Assembly (NCBI GenBank): GCA_913051545.1
Contig: CAJXCD010000004.1
Coordinates: forward strand, 24,153 to 88,152
DNA length: 64,000 nt
DNA from: an uncultured Chloroflexota bacterium
GTDB taxonomy: Bacteria; Chloroflexota; Dehalococcoidia; Lucifugimonadales; CAJXCD01
Direction: 5' to 3'
Part shown: in pieces, positions 18,187 through 27,673 of the stretch
Layout of the letters: every line of letters begins with the position of its first letter
How positions within the stretch are numbered: position 1 is the stretch's first letter
Notes under the pieces: generated by a model
Seen by the model: the letters and a program-made list of their open reading frames with translations, nothing else
Database searches by the model: none
What the model was told of the DNA's origin: nothing
Program-made: the position numbers and the translations under genes

Positions 18187-19010
18187 TGGCAAAAATAAAT
18201 CATGAACGGCGTCCTAGACTAGAGGGTAAGGTAGCCATAGTTACTGGGGCAGGTTCAAGTGGACCGGGAGTTGGGACGGGAAAAGCGATATCAATCCAAT
18301 TTGCTCGAGAGGGTTGTAAAGTACTCCTAGTAGACCATAACAAATCCGCTGCCGAGGAAACTTTATCTGCCATTAATTCAGAAGGAGGCGAGGCATCAGT
18401 ATTTGAAACTGACGTGACTATATCAAACGACTGCCAAAATGCCGTGCTCGCAGCGTCTAATAGATACGGCAAACTAGACATCCTCGTAAATAACGTCGGA
18501 ATATTAGGACCAGGAAACGTAGTAACCGTAGAGGAAGAAACCTACGATAAAGTTATGGATGTAAATCTAAAAGGTATGGTGTTGATGAGTAAATACAGCT
18601 TGCCCGTAATGGTTGAAGGAGGAGGGGGATCGATAATAAATATGTCTTCCTTCCTAGGATTACGTTCAGGTAGCGTGTTTGAAAGCATACCCTATTCTGT
18701 TTCAAAAGGTGGAGTAGTAGCATTAACAACCACTATGGCATCAGAACATGGGAGAGAAAATGTGAGAGTTAACGCTCTCGCTCCAGGATATCTATATACA
18801 CCGATGGTATCAAGCCTTATGACTGAAGAACAGAGAAATCTTCGACGACTTGCTGCACCTATGGGAACTGAAGGGACTGCCTGGGATGTAGCCTGGGCTG
18901 CATTGTTCCTAGCAAGTGATGAAGCACGTTGGATTACAGGAGTGGTCTTACCAGTTGATGCCGGAATTCTAACAACAACACCTTTATCCATGCTACACCA
19001 TCTGAAATAG
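18186..19010 (+). CDS. SDR family oxidoreductase
   Basis: A 274-residue classical short-chain dehydrogenase. The cofactor motif TGAGSSGPGVGTG has extra residues compared with TGxxxGIG. NNVG lies in LDILVNNVGIL, and the catalytic Ser (in INMSSFLGL) and Tyr/Lys pair (YSVSKGG) are intact. The C-terminal WITGVVLPVDAG is the usual substrate-loop end. It oxidises a hydroxyl or reduces a keto group with NAD(P). One-base overlap with the upstream unknown gene implies coupled translation. The substrate probably comes from the same pathway as the PfkB kinase. Confidence 0.9.
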   Translation: MAKINHERRPRLEGKVAIVTGAGSSGPGVGTGKAISIQFAREGCKVLLVDHNKSAAEETLSAINSEGGEASVFETDVTISNDCQNAVLAASNRYGKLDILVNNVGILGPGNVVTVEEETYDKVMDVNLKGMVLMSKYSLPVMVEGGGGSIINMSSFLGLRSGSVFESIPYSVSKGGVVALTTTMASEHGRENVRVNALAPGYLYTPMVSSLMTEEQRNLRRLAAPMGTEGTAWDVAWAALFLASDEARWITGVVLPVDAGILTTTPLSMLHHLK

Positions 19011-19024
19011 ACATCTCACTGACA

Positions 19025-19062
19025 CCAATCACACCACCGGTTTTGTAATATGGTGTGATTGG
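19025..19062. terminator. 12-bp perfect hairpin between convergent SDR and ogg genes
   Basis: CCAATCACACCA at 19025-19036 is exactly complementary to 19051-19062, with a 14-base loop. It fills the 60-base gap between converging genes, so a bidirectional transcription stop is likely. No T-run follows on either strand, which is unusual for an intrinsic terminator. Confidence 0.55.
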
Positions 19063-19070
19063 GAGACTTT

Positions 19071-19919
19071 CTAGTGACCTTGCAGACGTCTAGAGTGAAA
19101 TAAGTAGTGGTTTGCGTACCCTGCGTATGGACCAAAGTGACTTTGAGCCCAAGATCTTAGTTTAATAAGTGACATTTTCTTCTGTACACCATCCAAATAC
19201 CATTCATGTAAGACCCTATTAATCCAAACATCTACCGGGAATGCATCATGTTTATCTAAAGAGAAAAGCATAACGCAATTAGCCACCTTATCTCCCACTC
19301 CGTCAAGAGATATCAGACAATCCAGAGATTCTTTATAGGACTCCTCCCTCAACGAAAAAAGGTCTATCTCACCGTCTGCTACAGCTCGGGCTGTCGCAGC
19401 TATAAAATCTGCTCTGTATCCTAAACCTAATTCTCTGAGATCCGATGATTCTGATTGCGACAATTGAACTGGAGTAGGAAATGTATTTCTATGGTAGTTA
19501 TCTAATCGTATCGGGGTACCATAGGAATCGCATATTGACTCTACATTTCGGCTAATTCGTTTTATGTTTGATGCCGATGAACATATAAAGGAAATAAGAC
19601 ATTCCCATGGATCCTGACGTAACAATCTCATTCCTCTATACATCTCGATGGCTGACTCAATTCGTCTATCTATTGAAATAGATTCGTATACCGACTGTAT
19701 ATCCGTTGATAATCCAAGGTAATCAACTAATAATGAAATGAGTGTATCTTCATCATCAGGTGACGAAACAAACTCTATCCCTTGATTTACCTCTCGTATT
19801 TTAACGATATTTGAGAAAATCACTCCAAAAACCCACTCGCCTTGCTTCTCCCATCTGAAGGTTTGACCGCTGTTTAGCGTACTATGCAAATCAAAAGGTT
19901 GAGGTATTTGAATTATCAT
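19071..19919 (-). CDS. ogg: OGG1-type 8-oxoguanine DNA glycosylase/AP lyase
   Basis: A 282-residue HhH-GPD base-excision enzyme of the OGG1 type. The N-terminal domain has SGQTFRW, the family signature. The helix-hairpin-helix reads LISLDGVGDKVANCVMLFSL, with the Schiff-base lysine K211, and FPVDVW supplies catalytic D230. The protein would remove 8-oxoguanine opposite cytosine and nick the backbone. Bacteria more often use MutM (Fpg) for this job. The gene is single and convergent with the SDR gene; about 100 bases separate its start from the helicase gene upstream on the same strand. Confidence 0.85.
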   Translation of the reverse strand: MIIQIPQPFDLHSTLNSGQTFRWEKQGEWVFGVIFSNIVKIREVNQGIEFVSSPDDEDTLISLLVDYLGLSTDIQSVYESISIDRRIESAIEMYRGMRLLRQDPWECLISFICSSASNIKRISRNVESICDSYGTPIRLDNYHRNTFPTPVQLSQSESSDLRELGLGYRADFIAATARAVADGEIDLFSLREESYKESLDCLISLDGVGDKVANCVMLFSLDKHDAFPVDVWINRVLHEWYLDGVQKKMSLIKLRSWAQSHFGPYAGYANHYLFHSRRLQGH

Positions 19920-20025
19920 AAATCTTGTGATTAGTAGTATAGCCAGAAAATTAAAATATGAATTATGCCTGGTACCTATACTCTAAAGTTTAAATCATAT
20001 GTGGTAAACAGTCCTGATAAGTTTA

Positions 20026-22854
20026 CTATTTGAGCCACTCCTTAATTTGGTCTGACAGTTCATCCATTCCAATTTGCTGTAATGTAACGTCAGGGAGTGA
20101 ATTCACAAATAATTTCCCGTATCTCCTAGAAATCATACGCTTATCTAAAACAACAACAACTCCTTTGTCTGTCTTTGTCCTAATCAGTCGTCCAAACCCT
20201 TGGCGTAATCTAAGGATTGCTTTCGGAATAGCGTAAGCATTGAATGAATCGTCATACAATTCTGATCTCGCTTCAAAAACAGGTTCGCTAGGAACATCAA
20301 AAGGTAAACGTGTCATCAGTAACACTTTTAGTGACTCACCAGCCAAATCTACACCCTCCCAAAAACTAGAAGTACCCAAAAGGACTGAACGAGGATTTTT
20401 CACAAAACGATCCAAGACTTGATAAGGAGTACCATCTAACCCTTGGGCAAACACTTCTATACCGTGGGATTGTAGCTCACTCCGGATTCCGACAGCGGTA
20501 GCTCGAAGGGATGAGTGCGAAGTGAAAAGAGCCATACTCCTACCGTCTGCCGCTATAGTCGAATCAACTATAGTTTGCTCTATAGCAGATTGGTATTCTT
20601 TCGAACTAGGCTCTGGTACATCAGTTGGAACACACATCAATGCTGAATTAGGATAGTCGAAAGGTGAGCCCAACAACAATTCTTTAGCATTAGAGAAACC
20701 TGTACGTTCGACAATATGATCAAAGCTGCCTTCTGTACTAAGAGTAGCACTTGTAAGAACGACCGTTTCCTTTTGCGAAAATAATCTTTTTTCCAATTCC
20801 GAACCTACATGTAGAGGCGCGGCACGAAGAATCAAATCATTAGATCTACGTGACCTAGTCGTCCAATACACTGTATCTTTCTCAGGATTAGGGATAAACT
20901 GCCTAAGACGATCCCTGATTTCATTGTTGGATTGTAAAAACGCTCCCGTTTCCGAAATGATACTTTCGTAGTCATGTATTCCAGCTTCATCTAACCCCTG
21001 CATTGAATTAAGAAAAGTTGAAACAAGAGATTGTAAATTATCAAGTAAAACGTCGACGTTTTCCCATTGAATTTCTAACTGCGACCAGTCCGGCTGACTG
21101 CGGGTAGAGATTGTTATTCGCTTTTCATTGAACCTAGCCCTGTCATCCTGATCACTAACTAGAGAATCTATTTGCGCAAACATTAAAGCGATGTTCTCAC
21201 GCAATTGAGGTATAGCGTCATTAACTTGTTCGATTGCGTCCCCAATATCTTTACGCCGACTTTCTGCTATTTCTGGCCTCGATGTGGCTGATAAGGCCTT
21301 ATTCATTAAACTCTGCTCACCAAGTATGGTTTGTAGATGTTCGTCTATCCCTCGCTGACCCAACTCAAAACCAAGAAGAGTTGTGGCCTGATCTTCTAAA
21401 TGGTGAGCTTCATCAACTATCAGAATGTCATAATCTGGTAGAAGGGATCTTGAAGAACCTATATCTGACATCAGTAAAGCATGGTTCACTATAACCAGAT
21501 GGGATGCTGATGCTTGATCCCTAGCTGCTCTAAGAAAACAAACGCCACTCACACCTATACACTCTTGTGCTCCTTGCGCAGACAACCTGTTCCAAGGCAA
21601 AGATGCATTTCTGGAACCCAAATTTAGCTGATTCCTATCTCCAGTCTCAGTAGATTGAAGCCAAACTAAAATCTTAGACAATATTCGCGCTTCGTCTTCT
21701 GATAGTCCTTCAGATGTACTCAGATTAAACCACCGTCTCAAGCATAAGTAATTATTCCTACCCTTGAGAACACAGTACTTAAGCTCATCCATGGAAATCA
21801 CACCAGCAGAATCTAGTCCTTCTATCATTGCAGGAATATCTTTAGTAAGTAACTGCTCCTGCAGGTTAATTGTGTTTGTAGAAACCAATACACGTTTATT
21901 GTTCAACAAAGCGTACATGACTGCAGGTACCAGGTAAGCGAGCGATTTACCAACTCCTGTACCCGCTTCAACAATTAGTCTGCCTCCTCCATTAATAACT
22001 TCACAGACAGACCGCGCCATAGCAAATTGTTCTACTCTCTCCTCAAATCCTGGCATCGTTGTTGAAAGATGGCTACCCTTTGATAGTAACGCAACACATT
22101 GCTCAACATCTATATCCTTGGAATTACTATTCTGCTTTAACGAAGCCTGGTGCTGAAATCTACTACGTAAGTCACTTAAATCCATTCCAGCAACACCTGG
22201 GTCGGAATATCTTTTCTGTAAACCTGACGTAGGGTTATCTCTAAAAACCTGTAATTTTTGCAGTAGATATGACACGACCCAGTCTGATTTTGCTGCAAGC
22301 TTAGACATTTCATCCAAAACTGACGAATCAAGAGCTTCGGCTATATGAACAAGTCTATTGAATACTTCACTTGTCACAACTGCATCATCAACAGCACGGT
22401 GCGGCCTCGGGTGATTGATTCCCAAAGTAGATGCCAAACGAGAAAGTGAATATTCCTGTATTTCAGGTAGTAAAACATATGCTAAATCCCAAGTGTCACA
22501 AAGGGGATTAGATAGCTTAAGCCCTTTACTAGAAAGAAAACCAATATCAAAGGCAATATTATGTCCAACAATAGGTGCTTTGCCTATAAAAGAAATTAAA
22601 CCGGGAGCTATTGAAGAAAATTGGACCGCATTGTCAACTTGATCCTGTGATATTCCAGTATAGCTACTAATGAAAGAACTAAGTTCACGGTTTGGGTTTA
22701 CAAAAGACTGGAATGTTTCGATCGAATTATAGCCCTTGAATTTGACTGCCCCTATTTCAATTATCTCGTCTGAGTCTGCCGATAAACCGGTAGTTTCAAG
22801 GTCAAGAGACACCCAGACATCTTGTAGTGGATGAAGGTCATGCTGAAAAAGCAT
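20026..22854 (-). CDS. dinG: DinG-like ATP-dependent helicase with N-terminal DnaQ-type exonuclease
   Basis: A 942-residue fusion protein. Residues about 13-170 form a DEDDh 3'-5' exonuclease (SLDLETTGLSADSDEIIEIGA, then VGHNIAFDIGFL and HRAVDDA). The rest is an XPD/DinG-type superfamily 2 helicase: Walker A EAGTGVGKS near residue 300, DEAHH near 480, then TSHSSLRATA, SFWEGVDL and the motif VI arginine finger RQGFGRLIR. Three well-placed cysteines (in NYLC, ECIGVSGVC) hint at the Fe-S region, but I could not identify a clear fourth. This layout matches the Gram-positive DinG proteins with a DnaQ domain. Role: processing of damaged or structured DNA. Monocistronic by spacing. Confidence 0.9.
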   Translation of the reverse strand: MLFQHDLHPLQDVWVSLDLETTGLSADSDEIIEIGAVKFKGYNSIETFQSFVNPNRELSSFISSYTGISQDQVDNAVQFSSIAPGLISFIGKAPIVGHNIAFDIGFLSSKGLKLSNPLCDTWDLAYVLLPEIQEYSLSRLASTLGINHPRPHRAVDDAVVTSEVFNRLVHIAEALDSSVLDEMSKLAAKSDWVVSYLLQKLQVFRDNPTSGLQKRYSDPGVAGMDLSDLRSRFQHQASLKQNSNSKDIDVEQCVALLSKGSHLSTTMPGFEERVEQFAMARSVCEVINGGGRLIVEAGTGVGKSLAYLVPAVMYALLNNKRVLVSTNTINLQEQLLTKDIPAMIEGLDSAGVISMDELKYCVLKGRNNYLCLRRWFNLSTSEGLSEDEARILSKILVWLQSTETGDRNQLNLGSRNASLPWNRLSAQGAQECIGVSGVCFLRAARDQASASHLVIVNHALLMSDIGSSRSLLPDYDILIVDEAHHLEDQATTLLGFELGQRGIDEHLQTILGEQSLMNKALSATSRPEIAESRRKDIGDAIEQVNDAIPQLRENIALMFAQIDSLVSDQDDRARFNEKRITISTRSQPDWSQLEIQWENVDVLLDNLQSLVSTFLNSMQGLDEAGIHDYESIISETGAFLQSNNEIRDRLRQFIPNPEKDTVYWTTRSRRSNDLILRAAPLHVGSELEKRLFSQKETVVLTSATLSTEGSFDHIVERTGFSNAKELLLGSPFDYPNSALMCVPTDVPEPSSKEYQSAIEQTIVDSTIAADGRSMALFTSHSSLRATAVGIRSELQSHGIEVFAQGLDGTPYQVLDRFVKNPRSVLLGTSSFWEGVDLAGESLKVLLMTRLPFDVPSEPVFEARSELYDDSFNAYAIPKAILRLRQGFGRLIRTKTDKGVVVVLDKRMISRRYGKLFVNSLPDVTLQQIGMDELSDQIKEWLK

Positions 22855-23045
22855 TAAAATTGAAACTCATTTTTACAAAATATAATTAATTGACTCAGCA
22901 AGCATACGTTCACATTCCTACCCATATATTCTTTCAGCCTACTATCGTTACCTGACAAATTAGTCACTAGCACACGTCTCGAATCTATTCTTTTTCACTT
23001 AGTATAATACTAGGTTTATTTAACACAAATGGTCAAACGCAACAT

Positions 23046-23447
23046 CTATATCGACAACATCGGCAAGAGAAAACTGAAATCTGCCACAAATATTAATGCC
23101 AGAAGCATTAGTACTACTAACATTCTTTTAAGTAACAATATGATTGGGGCCACAACAGCTATACCAACGGCTATTACAATAATCCTATAAGCTATAATCG
23201 CGGCATCATTTGTAGACGATACAGACAGCATGTAAAGTAGGGAAAATAAGATACCCACAATAACCCACAATGGGTAAGAGATTAGGGTTGCCCCCACCAT
23301 AATTACTGCAGGCCTACCCCTAAAGCCTAGACGTTCTAGTGATACAGCTTTGTCGGTATATAAGCGGAAAAGTATCACGGGTAAAATTACTCCACATATT
23401 GATGCCATAAGTAACCCGCTAAAAGTACCTGCGACAATGTAGCTCAT
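23046..23447 (-). CDS. Hypothetical membrane protein, 133 residues
   Basis: A four-helix membrane protein with no family I recognise. Hydrophobic stretches are at about residues 5-28, 48-73, 84-108 and 110-130; a short basic/acidic loop (YTDKAVSLERLGFRGRP) lies between the first two. Its ATG overlaps the ispE stop codon in an ATGA arrangement, so it is translationally coupled to ispE and surely expressed. The coupling with isoprenoid precursor synthesis may only reflect operon packing. Confidence 0.75.
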   Translation of the reverse strand: MSYIVAGTFSGLLMASICGVILPVILFRLYTDKAVSLERLGFRGRPAVIMVGATLISYPLWVIVGILFSLLYMLSVSSTNDAAIIAYRIIVIAVGIAVVAPIILLLKRMLVVLMLLALIFVADFSFLLPMLSI

Positions 23448-24322
23448 AGTAATTCATGCTCCCCCGAAGAAGTCCAGATAGGCAGTAAAAAAACTTCCCA
23501 GTCTTCTTGATTACCTAAAAGCGACTTGAGCCTAACTCCTGCTTTTTCGGATGGTAAAGGTACAAAAAATGAAGGACCACTACCAGCCACATGAATCTCA
23601 CTTAAGCCAAGCATGTAAAGTTTTTTACGATATTCCTGTAATTCGATGAAATTCGTAACTGCGACTTCATCGAAAACATTAAACATTAATTCCCCTGGCA
23701 TATCACCACCGTTCCTGATTCTGGATTCCAGTTTACGTGTAATAAGACCTCCAGTGTAGCTGTCAGTAGAAAGTTTTGAATACATAGTTTTTGTCTTATC
23801 CGGAATCTTAATGTCGGGACAGCATAATAAAATCCACTTTGGTACAGCCGATGGCAATCGACGTATTACGTCCCCTATCCCACTTACCATTGCTGTACCT
23901 CCATGGAGGAAAAATGGCACATCTGAACCTAATTGAATAGCCAACGACGAAAGTTCATCAATTGTCATCCCTAAACACCATAATTCGTTGAGAGCTTTAA
24001 GAGTAGAAGCCGCATCACTTGAGCCCCCTCCCAATCCAGCACCAACTGGAACCCCCTTTTTCAAACGGATATCCGCACCCATACTGTACCCGGCTACCTG
24101 CCTCAACAGATGTGCAGCTTTGAAAACGATATTGCTATTGTTAGACAACCCTTTTATGTCACATGAGAAGGTTAGTAGATCGGAAGATTCAAACATGAGT
24201 ACATCAAACAATCCTATCGTTTGGATGATTGAAGCAATTTCGTGATAACCATCTTCTCTCCTACGCAAAACTTCCAACGTTAGATTAATTTTAGCGGGAG
24301 CAGTTACTCTGAATACTGACAC
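23444..24322 (-). CDS. ispE: 4-diphosphocytidyl-2-C-methyl-D-erythritol kinase
   Basis: A 292-residue GHMP kinase catalysing the ATP-dependent step of the MEP pathway that phosphorylates CDP-methylerythritol. The N-terminus APAKINLTLEVLRRREDGYHEI is diagnostic of IspE. The GHMP ATP loop PVGAGLGGGSSDAAS follows, and GSGPSFFV is the C-terminal motif 3. Length is normal. It lies three bases downstream of rsmA and overlaps the membrane protein gene after it, so the three form one operon; rsmA-ispE pairing is common in bacteria. Confidence 0.95.
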   Translation of the reverse strand: MSVFRVTAPAKINLTLEVLRRREDGYHEIASIIQTIGLFDVLMFESSDLLTFSCDIKGLSNNSNIVFKAAHLLRQVAGYSMGADIRLKKGVPVGAGLGGGSSDAASTLKALNELWCLGMTIDELSSLAIQLGSDVPFFLHGGTAMVSGIGDVIRRLPSAVPKWILLCCPDIKIPDKTKTMYSKLSTDSYTGGLITRKLESRIRNGGDMPGELMFNVFDEVAVTNFIELQEYRKKLYMLGLSEIHVAGSGPSFFVPLPSEKAGVRLKSLLGNQEDWEVFLLPIWTSSGEHELL

Positions 24323-24325
24323 TTC

Positions 24326-25135
24326 CTACACCATTTCGTAAAAAATTTTATACATACGAGCCCATTCATCTAAAGTGAGAGTTTGGGCACGCCTAATCGG
24401 ATCAATTTCAGATTTCACTAACCATTTATCCACAATGTCTGATTCTATATTTAAACCATTTTTTAGTGAGTTTCTCAATTGCTTTCTGGGCGCACTAAAA
24501 CCAGCCTTTACAATACGAAAGAAATTCTCCTCCCTGTCAAAGTCAACTACCGGAGAATCAAATGGGTCTATCCTTACAATCGTGGACGTTACTTTAGGTT
24601 GTGGTCGAAAAGACCGTGGGGATACATGTGCAATAATTTTAGGACGACCGTACAGTTGAATGGCTACAGAAACTAACCCCATATCACCTGGCTGAGCTAC
24701 CATCTGATGAGCAACTTCCCTTTGGACCATAATCACCATCATTGATGGCCTATGACTAGAACCTAGAAACCTGCGTATTATTGGCATTGCAGCATAATAC
24801 GGTAAATTCGCAACCAGTTTATATGGTTTACTAGTATTGGTCAGTAAACTGAAATCAACTTCCCTAGCGTCCCCAGAGAATATTGTCACGTTAGTTTGAC
24901 CAATAAAACGCTCATTCAAATCACGTACAAGATTTTGATCAATTTCAACAGCAATCAAACTACCTACTCTTTCGGCTATAGCATCAGTAAGATGCCCCCT
25001 GCCAGGACCAATTTCCACAACATGGTCTTTAAGATCTAGCTCCGATGCATTTAGTATACGTCTTATTATTCCTCGATCTGTAAGAAAATGCTGTCCCAGA
25101 GACTTCGTTGACAAGTTTCCCCCTCTTTGATTCAT
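24326..25135 (-). CDS. rsmA: 16S rRNA (adenine1518/1519-N6,N6)-dimethyltransferase
   Basis: A 269-residue KsgA/RsmA enzyme that dimethylates two adjacent adenines in helix 45 of 16S rRNA during 30S assembly. It shows LGQHFLTDRGI at the N-terminus, the SAM motif VEIGPGRGHLT, the acidic VEID, and the catalytic NLPYY (residues about 109-113). The C-terminal SFRPQPKVTSTIVRI and FSAPRKQLRNSL are family signatures. Length and domain order are normal. It is the first gene of the rsmA-ispE operon. Confidence 0.95.
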   Translation of the reverse strand: MNQRGGNLSTKSLGQHFLTDRGIIRRILNASELDLKDHVVEIGPGRGHLTDAIAERVGSLIAVEIDQNLVRDLNERFIGQTNVTIFSGDAREVDFSLLTNTSKPYKLVANLPYYAAMPIIRRFLGSSHRPSMMVIMVQREVAHQMVAQPGDMGLVSVAIQLYGRPKIIAHVSPRSFRPQPKVTSTIVRIDPFDSPVVDFDREENFFRIVKAGFSAPRKQLRNSLKNGLNIESDIVDKWLVKSEIDPIRRAQTLTLDEWARMYKIFYEMV

Positions 25136-25290
25136 AAAGTAGACACCTATCCAGCTAAAGAAAGACGTCTACCAGATATCTTACAGTCACTTTTGATAAC
25201 CCAATACCAAAGATATATTTAAATATATGAAGAACTATTCTCACAGGTAAAATTTAGATACTCTAACAAAAAGTAACTTAGAGAGGAAAA

Positions 25291-25560
25291 GCAGGCCGTG
25301 CACCTCTCTTCGATCTCACCTCAAAGGTATGAACCTAAAAGAAGCTCAAGTCAGGTTTACCTAAGTCACCCAGAAAACACTACTTACCGCTGCTTCCTTC
25401 CGGACCTGACGGGGTTTACAGGTTTCCGCCGCTCAGGACCCAACTCTCATCACTACCTCCAGGAACAGAGACCTTGAGGCTACGACCTCTAAGAGGAATT
25501 CAGCCTCGCTAGAGCGGATTGCGAGTTCAAGGCACCGCTATCTCCCCGCCTAGCACGACC
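25291..25560 (-). ncRNA. ffs: Signal recognition particle RNA, large (Alu-domain-containing) bacterial type
   Basis: The minus strand carries the universally conserved SRP helix 8: GTCAGGTCCGGAAGGAAGCA (25413-25394) with the GGAA tetraloop that binds Ffh. The ends pair: GGTCGTGC at 25560-25553 is complementary to GCACGGCC at 25301-25294 with one G-U. The 5' part (GGCGGGGAGATAGCGGTGCC, then a GCAATCCGCT block) matches the Alu-type domain of the long SRP RNA found in Bacillus and Chloroflexota rather than the short 4.5S form. The total is about 270 bases, followed by TTTT. The RNA scaffolds co-translational targeting of membrane proteins. Confidence 0.95.
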
Positions 25561-25567
25561 CACCATC

Positions 25568-25596
25568 AGGGTACAACCGCAGAGAAGAGTGGTCAA
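25568..25596 (-). promoter_or_regulatory. Sigma-70-type promoter of the SRP RNA gene
   Basis: On the minus strand TTGACC (25596-25591), a 17-base spacer and TACCCT (25573-25568) end seven bases before the predicted RNA 5' end at 25560. Spacing is ideal; the -10 box is weak, matching only first, second and last positions. Confidence 0.6.
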
Positions 25597-25634
25597 GAAA
25601 AACTTTTAGGTCAACTCAATTCGGAAACAATAAT

Positions 25635-27497
25635 TTAGCGCTTCACTTTAAGTACACTAAGAAATGCTTCTTGGGGAATTTCTACACGTCCCACACGCTT
25701 CATCCTCTTCTTACCTTCAGCCTGTCGTTCCAAAAGCTTACGTTTACGAGTTACGTCTCCTCCGTAACATTTAGCCAAGACATTCTTCCTCAAAGCCTTT
25801 ACTGTCTCTCTTGCTTGTACCTTCCCACCTATCGATGCCTGAATCGGTACTTCGAACATCTGCCTGGGAATCAGATCCTTAAGCTTCGTTACTAAATCCT
25901 TACCCAGAGAATATGCTCCTGACCTATCAACTATTACAGAAAGAGCGTCAACTGGATTCCCCGCTACTAGAATATCCAAACGAACCAATTTCCCTGACCG
26001 ATATCCTGATAATGAATAATCCATAGACGCGTACCCCTGCGTCCTAGATTTAAGTTGATCGTAAAAATCTATAAGCATCTCTGCAAGAGGCAAATTAAAT
26101 TCCATCATAACTCTTGACTTAACATTGTAAGACCGACTTGGTTTATTAAAGTTGGTCGACTCGCTTGATGTCATGTTATCTTGCTGGATGTAATCCATTT
26201 TCTTGAATTCACCCCTGCGACTGGTTACAAGTTCCATCAAAGGTCCGATATAGTTATCGGGAGTAATTATAGAAAGATCTATCCACGGTTCAAGTACTTC
26301 TTCTATGTACTGTGTCTCTGGCATACCAGACGGATTATCCACTTCTAGAATCTCTTCATCCTTTGTAAGCACCTGGTATTTTACTCCCGGGGAGGTTGCC
26401 AAAAGGCTCAATTCATATTCACGTTCAAGTCTCTCCTGAACAACATCCATATGGAGTAGACCGAGAAATCCACAGCGAAATCCTGGGCCTAGCGCAACAG
26501 AACTCTCTGGCTGAAAACTGAGCGAGGAATCATTGAGGCTAAGTTTCTCAAGTGCATCTCGAAGATTTAAGTAATCACGACCATCTGTCGGATATAAACC
26601 CGCAAATACCATAGGCTTTAATGGCTCATATGGGGCTATCGGTACTGATGCCCCACCACTGGATGAAGTTATGGTGTCGCCTACGGGTACGTCCCCTACT
26701 ACTTTTAGTCCCGTAGCCACGTACCCAACATCACCTGCCTCCAATTCGCCAATTTCTACAGGATCAGGCCTAAAGCATCCTATCTCTAAGATTTCACTCT
26801 CAACGGAATTAGACATAACGCGCAGTCTACTACCCCTGGATATAATTCCATCAAAAACCCTTATATAAGCAACTACCCCTTTGTAAGAATCGTATCGAGA
26901 ATCAAATATAAGTGCCCTGAGGGAATTATTTCTCTGCCCAGTAGGAGGAGGAACACGATCAACTACAGCTTGCAACACATCCTTAACCCCGTCTCCATCC
27001 TTGGCCGAAGCAAAAATCATTTGGTCCAGGTTGAATCCAAAAGCCTGCATAACCTCTTGTGCAACTTTGTCAGGCTCTGCAGCATCTAAGTCAATCTTGT
27101 TAATTATTGGAATTATCTCTAAATCATGTTCTAGTGCTAGGTAAACATTAGCGAGCGTCTGAGCTTGAATCCCCTGCGTAGCGTCTATGACCAGTAAAGC
27201 ACCCTCACACGCTGCGAGACTTCGGGATACCTCGTAAGAAAAATCAACATGACCTGGAGTATCTATTAAATTTAAACGGTAGTCTATACCATCATCAGCA
27301 ACGTACTGGAGTCTTACAGCTTGGGCCTTTATTGTAATTCCACGTTCTCTTTCCAATTCCATACTGTCGAGAACCTGATCAACCATCTCTCTTGGATCAA
27401 CTGACCCAGTGGCCTCTAAAAGCCTATCAGCCAACGTAGATTTACCGTGGTCTATGTGAGCGATAATACAAAAATTTCGGATTTGTTTCTGATTCAC
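25635..27497 (-). CDS. lepA: Elongation factor 4 (LepA)
   Basis: A 620-residue translational GTPase that remodels stalled or mistranslocated ribosomes. The G domain has [10 protein letters not shown] (residues 13-22), DTPGHVDF and NKID. Domain II, EF-G-like domains, and the LepA-specific C-terminal domain follow, the last beginning near [21 protein letters not shown] and ending [21 protein letters not shown], which is the signature tail. The length is typical of about 600. It starts at ATG 27497 and stands upstream of the SRP RNA gene on the same strand. Confidence 0.96.
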   Translation of the reverse strand: MNQKQIRNFCIIAHIDHGKSTLADRLLEATGSVDPREMVDQVLDSMELERERGITIKAQAVRLQYVADDGIDYRLNLIDTPGHVDFSYEVSRSLAACEGALLVIDATQGIQAQTLANVYLALEHDLEIIPIINKIDLDAAEPDKVAQEVMQAFGFNLDQMIFASAKDGDGVKDVLQAVVDRVPPPTGQRNNSLRALIFDSRYDSYKGVVAYIRVFDGIISRGSRLRVMSNSVESEILEIGCFRPDPVEIGELEAGDVGYVATGLKVVGDVPVGDTITSSSGGASVPIAPYEPLKPMVFAGLYPTDGRDYLNLRDALEKLSLNDSSLSFQPESSVALGPGFRCGFLGLLHMDVVQERLEREYELSLLATSPGVKYQVLTKDEEILEVDNPSGMPETQYIEEVLEPWIDLSIITPDNYIGPLMELVTSRRGEFKKMDYIQQDNMTSSESTNFNKPSRSYNVKSRVMMEFNLPLAEMLIDFYDQLKSRTQGYASMDYSLSGYRSGKLVRLDILVAGNPVDALSVIVDRSGAYSLGKDLVTKLKDLIPRQMFEVPIQASIGGKVQARETVKALRKNVLAKCYGGDVTRKRKLLERQAEGKKRMKRVGRVEIPQEAFLSVLKVKR

Positions 27498-27673
27498 GTT
27501 TCGATGTTATCGCAACTACAATCCAACTGTAAATCTAGTCTGCATCCCTATTATGACCGAAAAACCCAAAATACTTTCACTGAATACGATCTGACAAATG
27601 CAATCCCAATCAATCACTATTACTATTAAATATGATATACACCTCGAAACCACAATTAGTGCGAATCGTAAAC

